Numbered from the stretch's first letter, positions 34,280 to 42,212 are shown. The stretch: DNA of 53,471 bases from Candidatus Zambryskibacteria bacterium RIFOXYD1_FULL_40_13 (GCA_001824295.1 MHWY01000004.1:80841-134311), one strand, 5' to 3'. Notes: a model not told the origin generated them from the letters alone. Translations and numbers: made by a program.

Positions 34280-34663
34280 ATGAAAAAATATATATACATT
34301 TTAATTGGGTTGTTGTTCTTCGCGGGGGTTGTTTGGCTCATAATGACACCAGGTAGAGCAGGTGGGTCTAATAAATATGATGGTTTTGCCCAGTGTCTTA
34401 CAGAGAGGGGGGCAATATTCTACGGAGCATTTTGGTGTCCGCACTGTCAGGACCAGAAGGCGGAGTTCAGTAGGTCGGTGAAATATGTTCCATATGTTGA
34501 GTGTTCAACTCCGGATGGCAAGAGCCAGCTCCAGGTGTGTAAGGATGCCGGGATAGTTACATATCCAACATGGCAATTTAATGCAAGTACCACAGACAGA
34601 ATTCTAGGTAAAGTAGAGATGTCTACATTGGCAGAGAAAACTGGTTGTGCTCTTCCTCAGTAG
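34280..34663 (+). CDS. Membrane-anchored thioredoxin-like oxidoreductase (CPHC)
   Basis: A 127-residue protein with an N-terminal membrane anchor ('YIYILIGLLFFAGVVWLIM') and a small thioredoxin domain: 'AIFYGAFWCPHCQDQKAEF' with the CPHC redox site, 'VECSTPDGK', and the cis-Pro region 'VTYPTWQF'. It resembles the thioredoxin domain fused to VKOR in other bacteria. It faces the outside and is followed 39 nt later by a DsbB-type gene, so the two form a disulfide-introduction pair. Confidence 0.85.
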   Translation: MKKYIYILIGLLFFAGVVWLIMTPGRAGGSNKYDGFAQCLTERGAIFYGAFWCPHCQDQKAEFSRSVKYVPYVECSTPDGKSQLQVCKDAGIVTYPTWQFNASTTDRILGKVEMSTLAEKTGCALPQ

Positions 34664-34690
34664 TATTTACTTTATGAACTTTACAAACTT

Positions 34691-34696
34691 TATAAC
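34691..34696 (+). promoter_or_regulatory. -10 box of putative leaderless promoter
   Basis: TATAAC (5 of 6) ends 6 nt before the DsbB-like ATG at 34703, with no Shine-Dalgarno in between. It suggests that the gene has its own start site besides read-through from the thioredoxin-like gene. Confidence 0.35.
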
Positions 34697-34702
34697 TTAT
34701 TT

Positions 34703-35257
34703 ATGATTCAATTTATTCAAACAAACGCTACTCCGATAGTTGGGTTCCTTACCATGTTATCCAATGTTATATTTGTTGGAGTTATACTGGTTATAGTTTT
34801 ACATTCTGGAACAAGAGCAAAAATGTATGCCTTTGTTCACAAATATATTCTTGAATTGCTTTTCTGGGGAATAATGGCCGCGGTGGTTGGTAGTCTAGTT
34901 TATTCAGAAATAGTAGGTTTTCCCGCTTGTGATTTGTGTTGGTACCAGAGACTATTCCTTTATCCACAAGCAATTATTGTTTTACTTGCCATGAGGAGGA
35001 AAGATAAAACAATAATAGATTACCTCGTACCACTCTCTATATTGGGTGGACTTGTGGCCTTGTACCAGTCAATAATCCAGTGGGGATTCTCTTTCGGTTC
35101 TATCTTAGATTGTACGGCGGTGGGTGGGGAGTGCGCCAAGGTTTATGTAAACGAATACTCGTATATAACTATTCCGTTCATGTCTCTCTCTGTTTTCGTC
35201 TACATAATCACCATGAAGTATGTTTATTACAGTCATAGGAAAAATATAGAAAAATAA
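34703..35257 (+). CDS. DsbB-family disulfide bond formation protein
   Basis: A 184-residue membrane protein with about five helices, one more than E. coli DsbB at the N-terminus. 'FPACDLCWYQRLFLYP' holds the CxxC that reduces quinone, and 'LDCTAVGGECAKVY' gives the second periplasmic Cys pair, followed by 'ITIPFMSL'. It should reoxidise the adjacent thioredoxin-like protein and pass electrons to quinone, or to another acceptor if the cell lacks quinones. The next gene starts 1 nt later. Confidence 0.92.
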   Translation: MIQFIQTNATPIVGFLTMLSNVIFVGVILVIVLHSGTRAKMYAFVHKYILELLFWGIMAAVVGSLVYSEIVGFPACDLCWYQRLFLYPQAIIVLLAMRRKDKTIIDYLVPLSILGGLVALYQSIIQWGFSFGSILDCTAVGGECAKVYVNEYSYITIPFMSLSVFVYIITMKYVYYSHRKNIEK

Positions 35258-35258
35258 A

Positions 35259-36152
35259 ATGGGAAAACAAATCACAATCGTCGCACATGATGGGAGTTTT
35301 CATCCTGACGAAATTTTTGCGGTAGCAGTTTTACATATCTACTTGGGAGAGGGGGCAAATATTAAAATAGAGCGTACCCGTGACCCAGAAATAATAGAAA
35401 ATGGGGACTATGTGGTTGATGTCGGTGGTGTCTATGATGAATCAAAAAACCGTTTCGATCATCATCAAATAGGTGGTGCGGGGGCGCGTCCAAATACTGT
35501 TCCTTATGCTTCATTTGGACTTGTCTGGAAGAAATTTGGTGAGCAACTTTGTGGAAGTCAAGAGATTGCAGATAAAATAGACCAAGTCCTTGTTCAGTGG
35601 ATAGATGCTACGGATAATGGGGTAAGTATTGTTGAATCAAAAATTCCAGGTGTTTACCCATATGATATTGGTTTATTCTTTAATACTTTTGCTCCTGACT
35701 GGAAAGAAGAGAAAAATGATGTTGACGAGATATTTAAGGAGGTCGCTTCTTTGGCACAGATTATGTTAAGCAGGGAAATATATAAAAGAAAAAGTTTGGC
35801 TGAGGTTCAGACAATAGTTGAAAAGGTTTATAACGAAACAGAGGACAAAAGACTTGTTGCGTTTGATAGATATTATCCGGTAGTTGAATTCCTATCCAAA
35901 TACCCGGAGCCTTTGTTTGTTATCTTCCCAAAGGAAAAAGGCACTTGGATTCTGAAAACAATTCGCGATAATAGGGAGACTTTTGTCAGCCGTAAAAATT
36001 TGCCAGAAAGCTGGGCCGGAAAGACGGGCGAGGAGTTAGAAAAAATCACCGGTGTCTCTGGTGCGGTCTTTTGTCACAACGGACGGTTTATTGCGGTAGC
36101 CAAGACAAAGGAAGCTATACTTCAGCTTGCTCACATTGCCCTGAATTCCTAG
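35259..36152 (+). CDS. MYG1/UPF0160-family metal-dependent hydrolase
   Basis: A 297-residue protein that matches MYG1: 'VAHDGSFHPDEIFAVAVL' at the N-terminus and 'DVGGVYDESKNRFDHHQ' with the DHH-type metal ligands, later 'SLAQIMLSREI' and 'SGAVFCHNGRFIAVA'. MYG1 proteins belong to the DHH phosphoesterase fold, and yeast/human members act as 3'-5' RNA exonucleases; the bacterial role is not settled. No signal peptide, so cytosolic. Its stop overlaps a small convergent ORF by a few bases. Confidence 0.9.
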   Translation: MGKQITIVAHDGSFHPDEIFAVAVLHIYLGEGANIKIERTRDPEIIENGDYVVDVGGVYDESKNRFDHHQIGGAGARPNTVPYASFGLVWKKFGEQLCGSQEIADKIDQVLVQWIDATDNGVSIVESKIPGVYPYDIGLFFNTFAPDWKEEKNDVDEIFKEVASLAQIMLSREIYKRKSLAEVQTIVEKVYNETEDKRLVAFDRYYPVVEFLSKYPEPLFVIFPKEKGTWILKTIRDNRETFVSRKNLPESWAGKTGEELEKITGVSGAVFCHNGRFIAVAKTKEAILQLAHIALNS

Positions 36153-36259
36153 ATAAGAATTCCTGGAACATACATAATAACCATACTGACGATAACAAGT
36201 ATGCAGATTATTATCCATATTGCCCTGAAGGTTTTTTTGTTCTTCTGTTGGAATAACAT
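36149..36259 (-). CDS. 36-residue single-pass membrane protein
   Basis: Too short for the ORF track. The minus strand reads MLFQQKNKKTFRAIW followed by about 20 hydrophobic residues and a stop: a basic N-terminus and one membrane helix. It overlaps the MYG1-like stop by 3 nt and starts 13 nt from the divergent FtsB-like ATG. TATATC lies 6 nt before its ATG, the spacing seen at other starts. Small basic-plus-helix proteins of this kind are common in compact genomes. It could be chance, but the fit between two genes argues for it. Confidence 0.5.
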   Translation of the reverse strand: MLFQQKNKKTFRAIWIIICILVIVSMVIMYVPGILI

Positions 36260-36264
36260 ATAAT
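36259..36264 (+). promoter_or_regulatory. -10 box of putative leaderless promoter
   Basis: A perfect TATAAT ends 7 nt before the FtsB/DivIC-like ATG at 36272. Its first base is within the start codon of the divergent small ORF, so the two promoters would overlap. Confidence 0.45.
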
Positions 36265-36271
36265 AGATATA

Positions 36272-36649
36272 ATGCTTGATTTTCAACAAAAACGCAAGAT
36301 AAGTAAGATAGCGTATAGCCGTGTAACTTTGGTGATATTGCTTGTTTTAATCCTAGTCATGATTCGTTCTACCTGGATAGTCTATCAGAAAAAAAGGACC
36401 AGTGAAGAGATGAAAAATATATCGGAACAGAATGTTGAAGTGCTGAGGTCAAGAAATGATGAGTTAAAAGCATTGATTAATAGACTTGAAACCCAACCAG
36501 GTATTGAAGAAGAAATAAGATTGAAGTTTAATGTGGTCAAAGGAGAAGAAAATATGGTGGTGGTGGTTGAGGATGAACGCGGGGTGGTTGGGACCACGAG
36601 TCCAGAGGTCAGTTTCTGGCAAAAAATTAAAACTTATTTTTCTAGATAA
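36272..36649 (+). CDS. FtsB/DivIC-like septum formation initiator
   Basis: A 125-residue protein with a short basic cytosolic start, one membrane helix ('VTLVILLVLILVMI') and an outer coiled coil ('EVLRSRNDELKALINRLETQ') ending in 'EEEIRLKFNVVKGEENMVVVVED'. This is the layout and C-terminal signature of the FtsB/DivIC family, which joins FtsL and FtsQ/DivIB in the divisome. Length is normal. Confidence 0.88.
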   Translation: MLDFQQKRKISKIAYSRVTLVILLVLILVMIRSTWIVYQKKRTSEEMKNISEQNVEVLRSRNDELKALINRLETQPGIEEEIRLKFNVVKGEENMVVVVEDERGVVGTTSPEVSFWQKIKTYFSR

Positions 36650-36718
36650 GGTAAGGCTTGTTACGAATTACATTTTTATATATACTAGTTGAACATTATA
36701 AATTAAAAAACAAAAAAC

Positions 36719-36952
36719 ATGAAAAAAGTCACAATGTATTCCACACCAACATGCCACTACTGTAGCTTAGCAAAAGAATATTTTGACCAAAACAAAGTGA
36801 AATACGAAGTTTTTGACGTGGCTAGTGATATGGAAAGGAGGCGTGAAATGATGGAGAAGTCTGGACAGCTTGGTGTGCCTGTTATTGTGATAGATAAAGA
36901 TGTAATAGTTGGCTTTGATAGACCCAAGCTGGCCCAGTTGTTAGGGATTTAA
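36719..36952 (+). CDS. Glutaredoxin-like protein (NrdH/Grx type)
   Basis: A 77-residue glutaredoxin: 'VTMYSTPTCHYCSLAKEYF' with a CHYC active site, 'GVPVIVIDKDVIVGFDRPKLAQLL' with the cis-Pro and the glutathione/NrdH-type 'GFD' end. It is a small cytosolic dithiol reductant. CxYC-type glutaredoxins are frequent in genomes without glutathione, where thioredoxin reductase recharges them. Confidence 0.9.
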   Translation: MKKVTMYSTPTCHYCSLAKEYFDQNKVKYEVFDVASDMERRREMMEKSGQLGVPVIVIDKDVIVGFDRPKLAQLLGI

Positions 36953-36999
36953 TAGAACTTACTTTCTTTCTATTATAACACTTGGCTGTATCTATTATT

Positions 37000-37014
37000 G
37001 TGATAAAATATCAC
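37000..37014. promoter_or_regulatory. Palindromic operator-like site over an extended -10
   Basis: GTGATA-AAA-TATCAC is a perfect inverted repeat. It covers an extended -10 (TGATAAAAT, 37001-37009) that ends 6 nt before the ATG of the HTH gene at 37016. TTGGCT lies 16-17 nt upstream as a weak -35. The overlap suggests that the HTH protein, or another regulator, represses here. Confidence 0.45.
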
Positions 37015-37015
37015 T

Positions 37016-37639
37016 ATGAGGGTACACAGCATAGACAAAATAAACGAATTAAAATTCTTAAGAGAAAAAGGATATAGTATCAATGAGATAGTATTGAAAT
37101 TACAAATTCCGAAAACAACGGTTTGGCATCATATTAAGAATGTGGTTGTTTTGTCAAAATATCTTTCTGTCTTAAAATCAAAAAGAGGTGGTAGTAAAAT
37201 CCGTAAAGAATCAAGACTTCTTGAGGCTAAGATTTCTTCTGCGAGGTTACTGAAAAGTAAAGATAGGGAATCAGTGCTTCTGTTTGCTATGTTATACTGG
37301 GCTGAAGGAGCTAAAAAAAGATTTCAATTCATCAATTCTGATGGAAGGATGATTGTTTTATGGTTAAGTGTTCTTCGGGACGTTTTTAAAATATCAAATA
37401 ATGATATAGTTCCAGTTATGAGGATATTTACGGGAATGAACAAAATAGTTTGCCTTAAGTATTGGTCAAAAATTACAGGATTTCCTTTGTCAAAATTTAT
37501 AGTTCGCTATAATGATGGTGGCACGAGTGGTAGGACAAAATATGGCATGTGTAGAATTGAAGTAAAAAAGTCTGGCAATTTATTAAAACTAGTTTTAGCG
37601 ACAATTAATGAAGTTTGTGTGGAGAGAGGTATTGTTTGA
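37016..37639 (+). CDS. HTH protein with LAGLIDADG-like C-terminal domain
   Basis: A 207-residue protein. Residues 8-45 form a resolvase-like helix-turn-helix ('LREKGYSINEIVLKLQIPKTTVWHHI'). The rest contains 'LLFAMLYWAEGAKKRFQFINSDGRMI', the sort of acidic helix end (YWAEG) followed by a basic beta region seen in LAGLIDADG-type proteins. I infer a DNA-binding protein derived from a homing endonuclease; nuclease activity is uncertain. It ends 6 nt before tRNA-Arg, has its own palindromic promoter, and is unrelated to its neighbours, which suggests insertion. Confidence 0.65.
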   Translation: MRVHSIDKINELKFLREKGYSINEIVLKLQIPKTTVWHHIKNVVVLSKYLSVLKSKRGGSKIRKESRLLEAKISSARLLKSKDRESVLLFAMLYWAEGAKKRFQFINSDGRMIVLWLSVLRDVFKISNNDIVPVMRIFTGMNKIVCLKYWSKITGFPLSKFIVRYNDGGTSGRTKYGMCRIEVKKSGNLLKLVLATINEVCVERGIV

Positions 37640-37645
37640 TAAATT

Positions 37646-37720
37646 GCTCTTGTAGTTAAATGGATATAACGGGTCAGTCCTAATGATCTGTTCCAGGTTC
37701 GATTCCTGGCGAGAGCACCA
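37646..37720 (+). tRNA. tRNA-Arg (anticodon CCT)
   Basis: A full cloverleaf: acceptor GCTCTTG/CGAGAGC, anticodon stem GGTCA/TGATC with loop GTCCTAA giving anticodon CCT (reads AGG), and T arm CCAGG-TTCGATT-CCTGG. The CCA end is encoded. Total 75 nt. The gene directly follows the HTH protein gene. Confidence 0.95.
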
Positions 37721-37805
37721 AAACGAACTCAATGATTTTGATGTTAGAATCTGGCAATGTTATAAATTTGCCTGTAATTTTTTCGTTTCTATTTCGGCAT
37801 AAGAT

Positions 37806-38318
37806 ATGACTCGAAACAATAGAAACATGATGAAGTTACTTATAAAAAGAATTCCAATCATTAAAAACAACCCATATTTGGCAACATTTTTTGGTGTGTC
37901 GTTTGTGGTCTTTATTTTTGGACTTATTTTTTTTGTTGCAGTTTATTTCATGTCTAGCACTGAGATTGTGACAGCGCAGGAGCCAGAAAGTGTCTCGTCC
38001 GTTAGTACTTCTATTATGGAGGTGCATATAGCAAATAATGGAATGGTCCTTCTTCGTGGTGCTAAAGTGGAATCTGTATCTGGTACAAGTATCATGGTTA
38101 GTACCTCATGGGATAATACAAAGTTACAGTGGACAATAAACACAAACGGGTCAGATTATGGTGAACGACATTTTGGCACAAACTTCTTTGACTCAAAAGG
38201 TAATAAAATAGATGTAAAAGATCTTCATAAAGGAAACATAATAAGTGTAAGTGGTGTATTTAATACCAACGAAGTCGGGCTTACAGTAAAGGCGGACACC
38301 GTTAGAGTTTCATATTAA
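37806..38318 (+). CDS. Membrane-anchored DUF5666-like protein
   Basis: A 170-residue protein with a basic start, one membrane helix near residues 28-52 ('FGVSFVVFIFGLIFFVAVYF') and an outer beta-rich domain. 'VLLRGAKVESVSGTSIMV' and 'IISVSGVFNTNEVGLTVKADTVRV' resemble the OB-like DUF5666 repeat. ATG 37827 is an alternative start. No enzymatic motif is seen. Confidence 0.6.
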   Translation: MTRNNRNMMKLLIKRIPIIKNNPYLATFFGVSFVVFIFGLIFFVAVYFMSSTEIVTAQEPESVSSVSTSIMEVHIANNGMVLLRGAKVESVSGTSIMVSTSWDNTKLQWTINTNGSDYGERHFGTNFFDSKGNKIDVKDLHKGNIISVSGVFNTNEVGLTVKADTVRVSY

Positions 38319-38344
38319 ATTATATATTAATAACCAAAAAAAAC

Positions 38345-38494
38345 ATGATAAAAATTATCGCGATTGTGCTCATAGTATTGTGGTTGCTTGGGGTTGTTAC
38401 CTCAACTACTCTTGGGGGTTTCATCCATATATTGCTTGTTGTAGCCATAATAATGATTTTAGTCAGATTAATAAGCGGTCAAAAGGTCCTCTAG
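38345..38494 (+). CDS. Small hydrophobic lmo0937-family membrane protein
   Basis: Too short for the ORF track (49 residues). It reads 'MIKIIAIVLIVLWLLGVVTS' then 'TLGGFIHILLVVAIIMILVRLI', two membrane helices joined by 'TTLGGFIH', which is the signature of the lmo0937/DUF5670 family. The family is widespread and of unknown role, often linked to stress. It lies 26 nt after the DUF5666-like gene. Confidence 0.8.
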   Translation: MIKIIAIVLIVLWLLGVVTSTTLGGFIHILLVVAIIMILVRLISGQKVL

Positions 38495-38523
38495 ACTTCT
38501 ATTTATTAGGCTCAGTTTTTGAC

Positions 38524-38563
38524 TGACAAAATCCAAGCATCTATACATGCTTGTATTTTGTCA
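38524..38563. terminator. 17-bp stem-loop between lmo0937-like gene and ice-binding operon
   Basis: TGACAAAATCCAAGCAT and its near-exact complement (one mismatch) enclose a 6-nt loop. The ATG of the ORF-track start 38547 lies inside this stem, one reason to reject that start. It may end the upstream transcript or act in the leader of the operon at 38625. Confidence 0.5.
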
Positions 38564-38624
38564 TAATAATTCCCTTGATACGGCTACAAATATAATAGAA
38601 CTAATAATTAACTTAAACAAAAAA

Positions 38625-39938
38625 ATGAATAAATTACATAAATTTTTAATAACAAATACGCTGGCGATTTTGTGTCTTTTTGTGGTTTCTTCTCCGGGAG
38701 ATGTTTTTGCTGATAGTCCATCAGTCGTGAATCTCGGGACTGCAGGTGACTATGTGATTCTGTCTAAAACAGGGATATCAACTACCGGTTTTACATCTGT
38801 GGTTGGAAATATTGGAATTAGTCCAGCGGCTGCAAGTTATATAACTGGTTTTGCACTGATCCTTCCTGCTGAAGGGGCTTTTTCTACCTCAGCTTTAGTA
38901 AACGGAAAAATATATGCACCAGGATATGCCAATCCAACACCTACTAATTTAACTACGGCCATACTTGATATGCAGACTGCTTATGCTGACGCAATGGGGA
39001 GAGCACCTTCTGTCACAGAACTAGGTGCGGGAAACATTGGTGGACTGACACTCGCTCCTGGTGTTTATAAATGGGGAACTGGTGTAACAATACCAGGAGA
39101 CTTAACTCTTTCTGGTGGCGCAAATGATGTTTGGATTTTTCAGGTAGCACAGAATCTTAATATTAGCTCTGCAACAAATATAGTTCTTGCCGGTGGAGCT
39201 CAAGCGAATAATGTTTTTTGGGTTGTAGCGGGTCAAACCACAATCGGTACAACCGCAGTATTCAATGGAAATATATTGGGTCAGACAGCAATTGTTTTAA
39301 ACACTGGCGCAAAATTAAATGGTAGAGCCCTGGCACAAACTGCAGTTACGTTAGATTCAAATGCAGTTACTGCGCAAACTTCTATAGCTTCAACTCCCGC
39401 ACCAACTCCAACTCCAACTCCTACCCCGACACCCACTGCTTGTACACAAGAAGCCAAGATTTGCTCAGATGGTTCGTCTGTGAGTAGAGGTGGGTCAAAC
39501 TGTGAGTTTGCATCATGCCCCGTTTATCCTGCTACGGCTCCAAGCTCAAACTCGTTTGGACCAGCAAGCACAAATTCAAGTGAGCAGGCTCAGTTAAACG
39601 CACTACAGGTGATTGTTGAGTCACTTCAAGCGAGGGTACAGGAGGCCCAAATAAAACAAGGATATTCTATTCCATCATCCAATTTTGGTCAGCAAATTAA
39701 AACAATTACAGCCAACCTTTATGAAGGAAATAAAAATAATGATGTGGCGATTCTCCAACAGTTTTTGATTTCTCAAAACAAAGGCTCATCTGCTTTGGCA
39801 CTAGCTAGAGTTGGGGCGACTTCATATTTTGGTATTCTAACCCGTGCAGCGTTAGCTGAATTTCAAATAAATACAGGGATAAACCCACCCCTTGGAAATT
39901 TCGGACTGATAACTAGAAATTATATAAGTAATAATTAA
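38625..39938 (+). CDS. Secreted DUF3494 ice-binding-like protein with peptidoglycan-binding domain
   Basis: The start at ATG 38625 is chosen because a signal peptide follows directly ('MNKLHKFLITNTLAILCLF', cleavage near 'VFA'). The 437-residue protein has a DUF3494 domain ('VNLGTAGDYVILSKTGIST', 'LTLAPGVYKWGTGVTIPGDL', 'GRALAQTAVTLDSN'), a Pro/Thr linker, a Cys-rich 'ICSDGSSVSRGGSNCEFASC' segment, a short coiled region, and a C-terminal peptidoglycan_binding_1-like domain ('DVAILQQFL', 'LTRAALAEFQ'). It probably attaches the beta-helix to the cell wall. True ice binding is not shown; the fold is also used in adhesins. Confidence 0.85.
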   Translation: MNKLHKFLITNTLAILCLFVVSSPGDVFADSPSVVNLGTAGDYVILSKTGISTTGFTSVVGNIGISPAAASYITGFALILPAEGAFSTSALVNGKIYAPGYANPTPTNLTTAILDMQTAYADAMGRAPSVTELGAGNIGGLTLAPGVYKWGTGVTIPGDLTLSGGANDVWIFQVAQNLNISSATNIVLAGGAQANNVFWVVAGQTTIGTTAVFNGNILGQTAIVLNTGAKLNGRALAQTAVTLDSNAVTAQTSIASTPAPTPTPTPTPTPTACTQEAKICSDGSSVSRGGSNCEFASCPVYPATAPSSNSFGPASTNSSEQAQLNALQVIVESLQARVQEAQIKQGYSIPSSNFGQQIKTITANLYEGNKNNDVAILQQFLISQNKGSSALALARVGATSYFGILTRAALAEFQINTGINPPLGNFGLITRNYISNN

Positions 39939-39958
39939 TACTTATCTTATTAAAATCT

Positions 39959-41542
39959 ATGAAAAATATTAATAAAATTTTAGCTATAATGGTTTTCTCT
40001 GCAGTTTTTACTTTAGGGTTTAGTGGTCCCACAAGCATATTTGCTGCGACCACTCCGTCTTTGGGGACGGCTGGAACATATGGTGTCTTATCTGAGACAT
40101 TTACTCGTAATGTTGGAGTAACGACAATCATAGGGGATTTGGGTTACACAACATTGAGTGGGTCAGGAACGCATACAATTTCTGGTTCTGTTTTTGTAGT
40201 ACCCCCAGCTCAGGCAGGAACAGATCAGGCAGTGGCCTTGAGTAATCTTGACCTACAAGCCTGTACATTTACTTTCGCTCCGGGGGCAGTTGATTTAGCA
40301 ACTGACACTACCCATGGTCCAATGGGAGTTTATACTCCTGGAGTATATTGTACTTTAGGGGCTGCCTCAATTGGTACAGCGGGAATAACATTAACTGGTA
40401 CAGGAACCTACATATTTAGAGTTACGGGTGCACTGACAACAGTAGATAATTCTAGTGTCACATTGGCAAACAGCGCATCATCATGTGATGTGTTTTGGAC
40501 TCCAACCGCTGCTACAACTCTGGGTGCAAACACCTCATTTAAGGGGGTTGTAATTGATGACTCTGGTATCACAATCGGAAATACTACAGCATGGATAGGT
40601 AGAGCTTTGGCGTTTAATGGGACAGTGACTTCTAATACAGACACCATAACGTCAACATGTACTACAGCACTCCCAACACCACCCACACCACCTACACCTG
40701 TTCCTGTTCCTGTACCTGGTAACTGGTGGGCACCACTACCACTTATTAATGTAACAAAAATACCAAGTCCTCTTGCTTTACCAGCTGGGCCTGGGTCTGT
40801 CACATATACATTCGTTGCAACGAATGTTGGTATAGTGCCAATGAGTAGTGTGTGGGTTAGGGATGATAAATGTAGCCCAGTAAATTATATTTCTGGCGAC
40901 AGCAACAGTAATCTTTTTCTTGATGTAAGTGAGTCGTGGACCTATCGCTGTACTAAACAAGTCCTTTCAACCGAAACAAATACAGTTACTGCTCACGGCT
41001 GGTCCAATGGCGCAGACGGATATGATACTGCAAATGCTACTGTGGTAGTTGGTTCATCCCTCACCCCTCCATTAATACATCTAGTAAAAATTCCTAATGT
41101 TTTCACCCTTCCGTTTGGTGGTGGAGTGGTTACCTACAACTATTCTGTAACTAACCCAGGCATTGCACCACTAAGCGATGTCGGTATCACAGATGATAAA
41201 TGTACTGGTTTGCCAGGTCGTGTAACTGGACACCCGGGTGACATCAATAAAAACAATTTACTAGACCCAGGTGAGACATTTTATTTTACCTGTATAACCA
41301 ACATTACCCAAACAACAACAAATATTGGTACAGCCACTGGGAGCGCAAACGGTTTTACTATTTCTGATGTTTCGTCTGCCACTGTTGTAGTAATGTCACC
41401 AATAGCGGTATCACCCGGTTTTCCCAATACAGGATTTCCTCCCGAAGAGTCAAGTAATAAATGGGGAATCGCTATGGTTTCAAGTATTTTTGTTTTGATT
41501 TTGGCTTTTGCCCTTATGTTTGCAGTGAAACGCATAGGCTAA
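39959..41542 (+). CDS. DUF3494 surface protein with DUF11-like repeats and FPNTG sorting signal
   Basis: A 527-residue secreted protein: signal peptide (to 'IFAA'), DUF3494 domain ('SLGTAGTYGVLSETFTRN', 'PMGVYTPGVYC', 'GRALAFNGTVTSNTDTI'), a Pro-rich linker, and two related DUF11-like Ig domains ('INVTKIPSPLALPAG', 'IHLVKIPNVFTLPFG'). At the C-terminus is 'FPNTGFPPEE', a membrane helix and a short basic tail, a complete cell-wall sorting signal of the xPxTG kind. The sortase is encoded three genes downstream in the same operon and is the obvious processing enzyme. Confidence 0.88.
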   Translation: MKNINKILAIMVFSAVFTLGFSGPTSIFAATTPSLGTAGTYGVLSETFTRNVGVTTIIGDLGYTTLSGSGTHTISGSVFVVPPAQAGTDQAVALSNLDLQACTFTFAPGAVDLATDTTHGPMGVYTPGVYCTLGAASIGTAGITLTGTGTYIFRVTGALTTVDNSSVTLANSASSCDVFWTPTAATTLGANTSFKGVVIDDSGITIGNTTAWIGRALAFNGTVTSNTDTITSTCTTALPTPPTPPTPVPVPVPGNWWAPLPLINVTKIPSPLALPAGPGSVTYTFVATNVGIVPMSSVWVRDDKCSPVNYISGDSNSNLFLDVSESWTYRCTKQVLSTETNTVTAHGWSNGADGYDTANATVVVGSSLTPPLIHLVKIPNVFTLPFGGGVVTYNYSVTNPGIAPLSDVGITDDKCTGLPGRVTGHPGDINKNNLLDPGETFYFTCITNITQTTTNIGTATGSANGFTISDVSSATVVVMSPIAVSPGFPNTGFPPEESSNKWGIAMVSSIFVLILAFALMFAVKRIG

Positions 41543-41571
41543 TATAGAGGCAAAGGATATATCACATAATT

Positions 41572-41820
41572 ATGTCTGTCATACTCCAATCCCAAGTATT
41601 CTTCTTTATTTCCTCGGTGGGGTTTGTCGTTTTGGGAGTCTTAGTGTTAATCATTCTGATATATGTGCTAGATGCAGTTAAGGTTGTTTCAAGAATTCTA
41701 AAAAAGGCAGAAAAAGATATTAATTCGGTTGGTGATATAACTAAAGAAATAATTGACAATATTCTGGGTAGTAGAGTATTTCAGTTTTTATTCAAGATTA
41801 AAAGAAAAATAAAAAAATAA
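41572..41820 (+). CDS. Small single-pass membrane protein with coiled-coil tail
   Basis: An 82-residue protein with one long N-terminal hydrophobic stretch ('VGFVVLGVLVLIILIYVLD') and a charged, helical, Lys-rich C-terminus. It faintly recalls DUF948-like proteins, but no family can be named with confidence. Located 29 nt after the sorted surface protein and 5 nt before a YtxH-like gene. Confidence 0.6.
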   Translation: MSVILQSQVFFFISSVGFVVLGVLVLIILIYVLDAVKVVSRILKKAEKDINSVGDITKEIIDNILGSRVFQFLFKIKRKIKK

Positions 41821-41825
41821 ATTAT

Positions 41826-42197
41826 ATGACAAAAAATAAAAACAAAGTGTCGGTGGGTAAGGTTGCAGTAATTAGCGCAGGGGTGGCGGCTGTGAGTGCT
41901 GGGGCGTATTATTTTCTAGGACCCAACAGAAAACAACACCAAAAAAAAGCTAAGGTCTGGATAGGGGAGATGAAAGAAGAGGTGGAAAAGAAGTTTAAAA
42001 AAATGAAAAATGTTACCGAGCCCATTTATCAGAATGTTATAGATGTTATGGCGGAAACATATAGTAAAAAACACAAAGAACACTCAGGTGAAATAGAGGC
42101 CTTTGCGAAGAAATTAAAGAGTCAGTGGAAGAAAACAAAAAATAGTGCTAATTCTGTAATAAAAAAGGCAAAAAAGACGAAAAGCATTGCTAAATAA
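41826..42197 (+). CDS. YtxH-like small membrane protein
   Basis: A 123-residue protein with an N-terminal Gly/Ala-rich helix ('VAVISAGVAAVSAGAYYFLG') followed by 'PNRKQHQKKAKVWIGEMKEEVEKKFKKM' and a Lys-rich helical tail, the layout of YtxH/gas-vesicle-like stress proteins. Its role in the sortase operon is unknown; it might organise the envelope or bind nucleic acid through its basic tail. Confidence 0.6.
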   Translation: MTKNKNKVSVGKVAVISAGVAAVSAGAYYFLGPNRKQHQKKAKVWIGEMKEEVEKKFKKMKNVTEPIYQNVIDVMAETYSKKHKEHSGEIEAFAKKLKSQWKKTKNSANSVIKKAKKTKSIAK

Positions 42198-42212
42198 ACT
42201 AATAAGTGACTC

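Noticed and set aside
38547-38624. N-terminal extension of the first DUF3494 protein
   Set aside because: Its ATG lies inside a 17-bp stem-loop, and the signal peptide begins at 38625.
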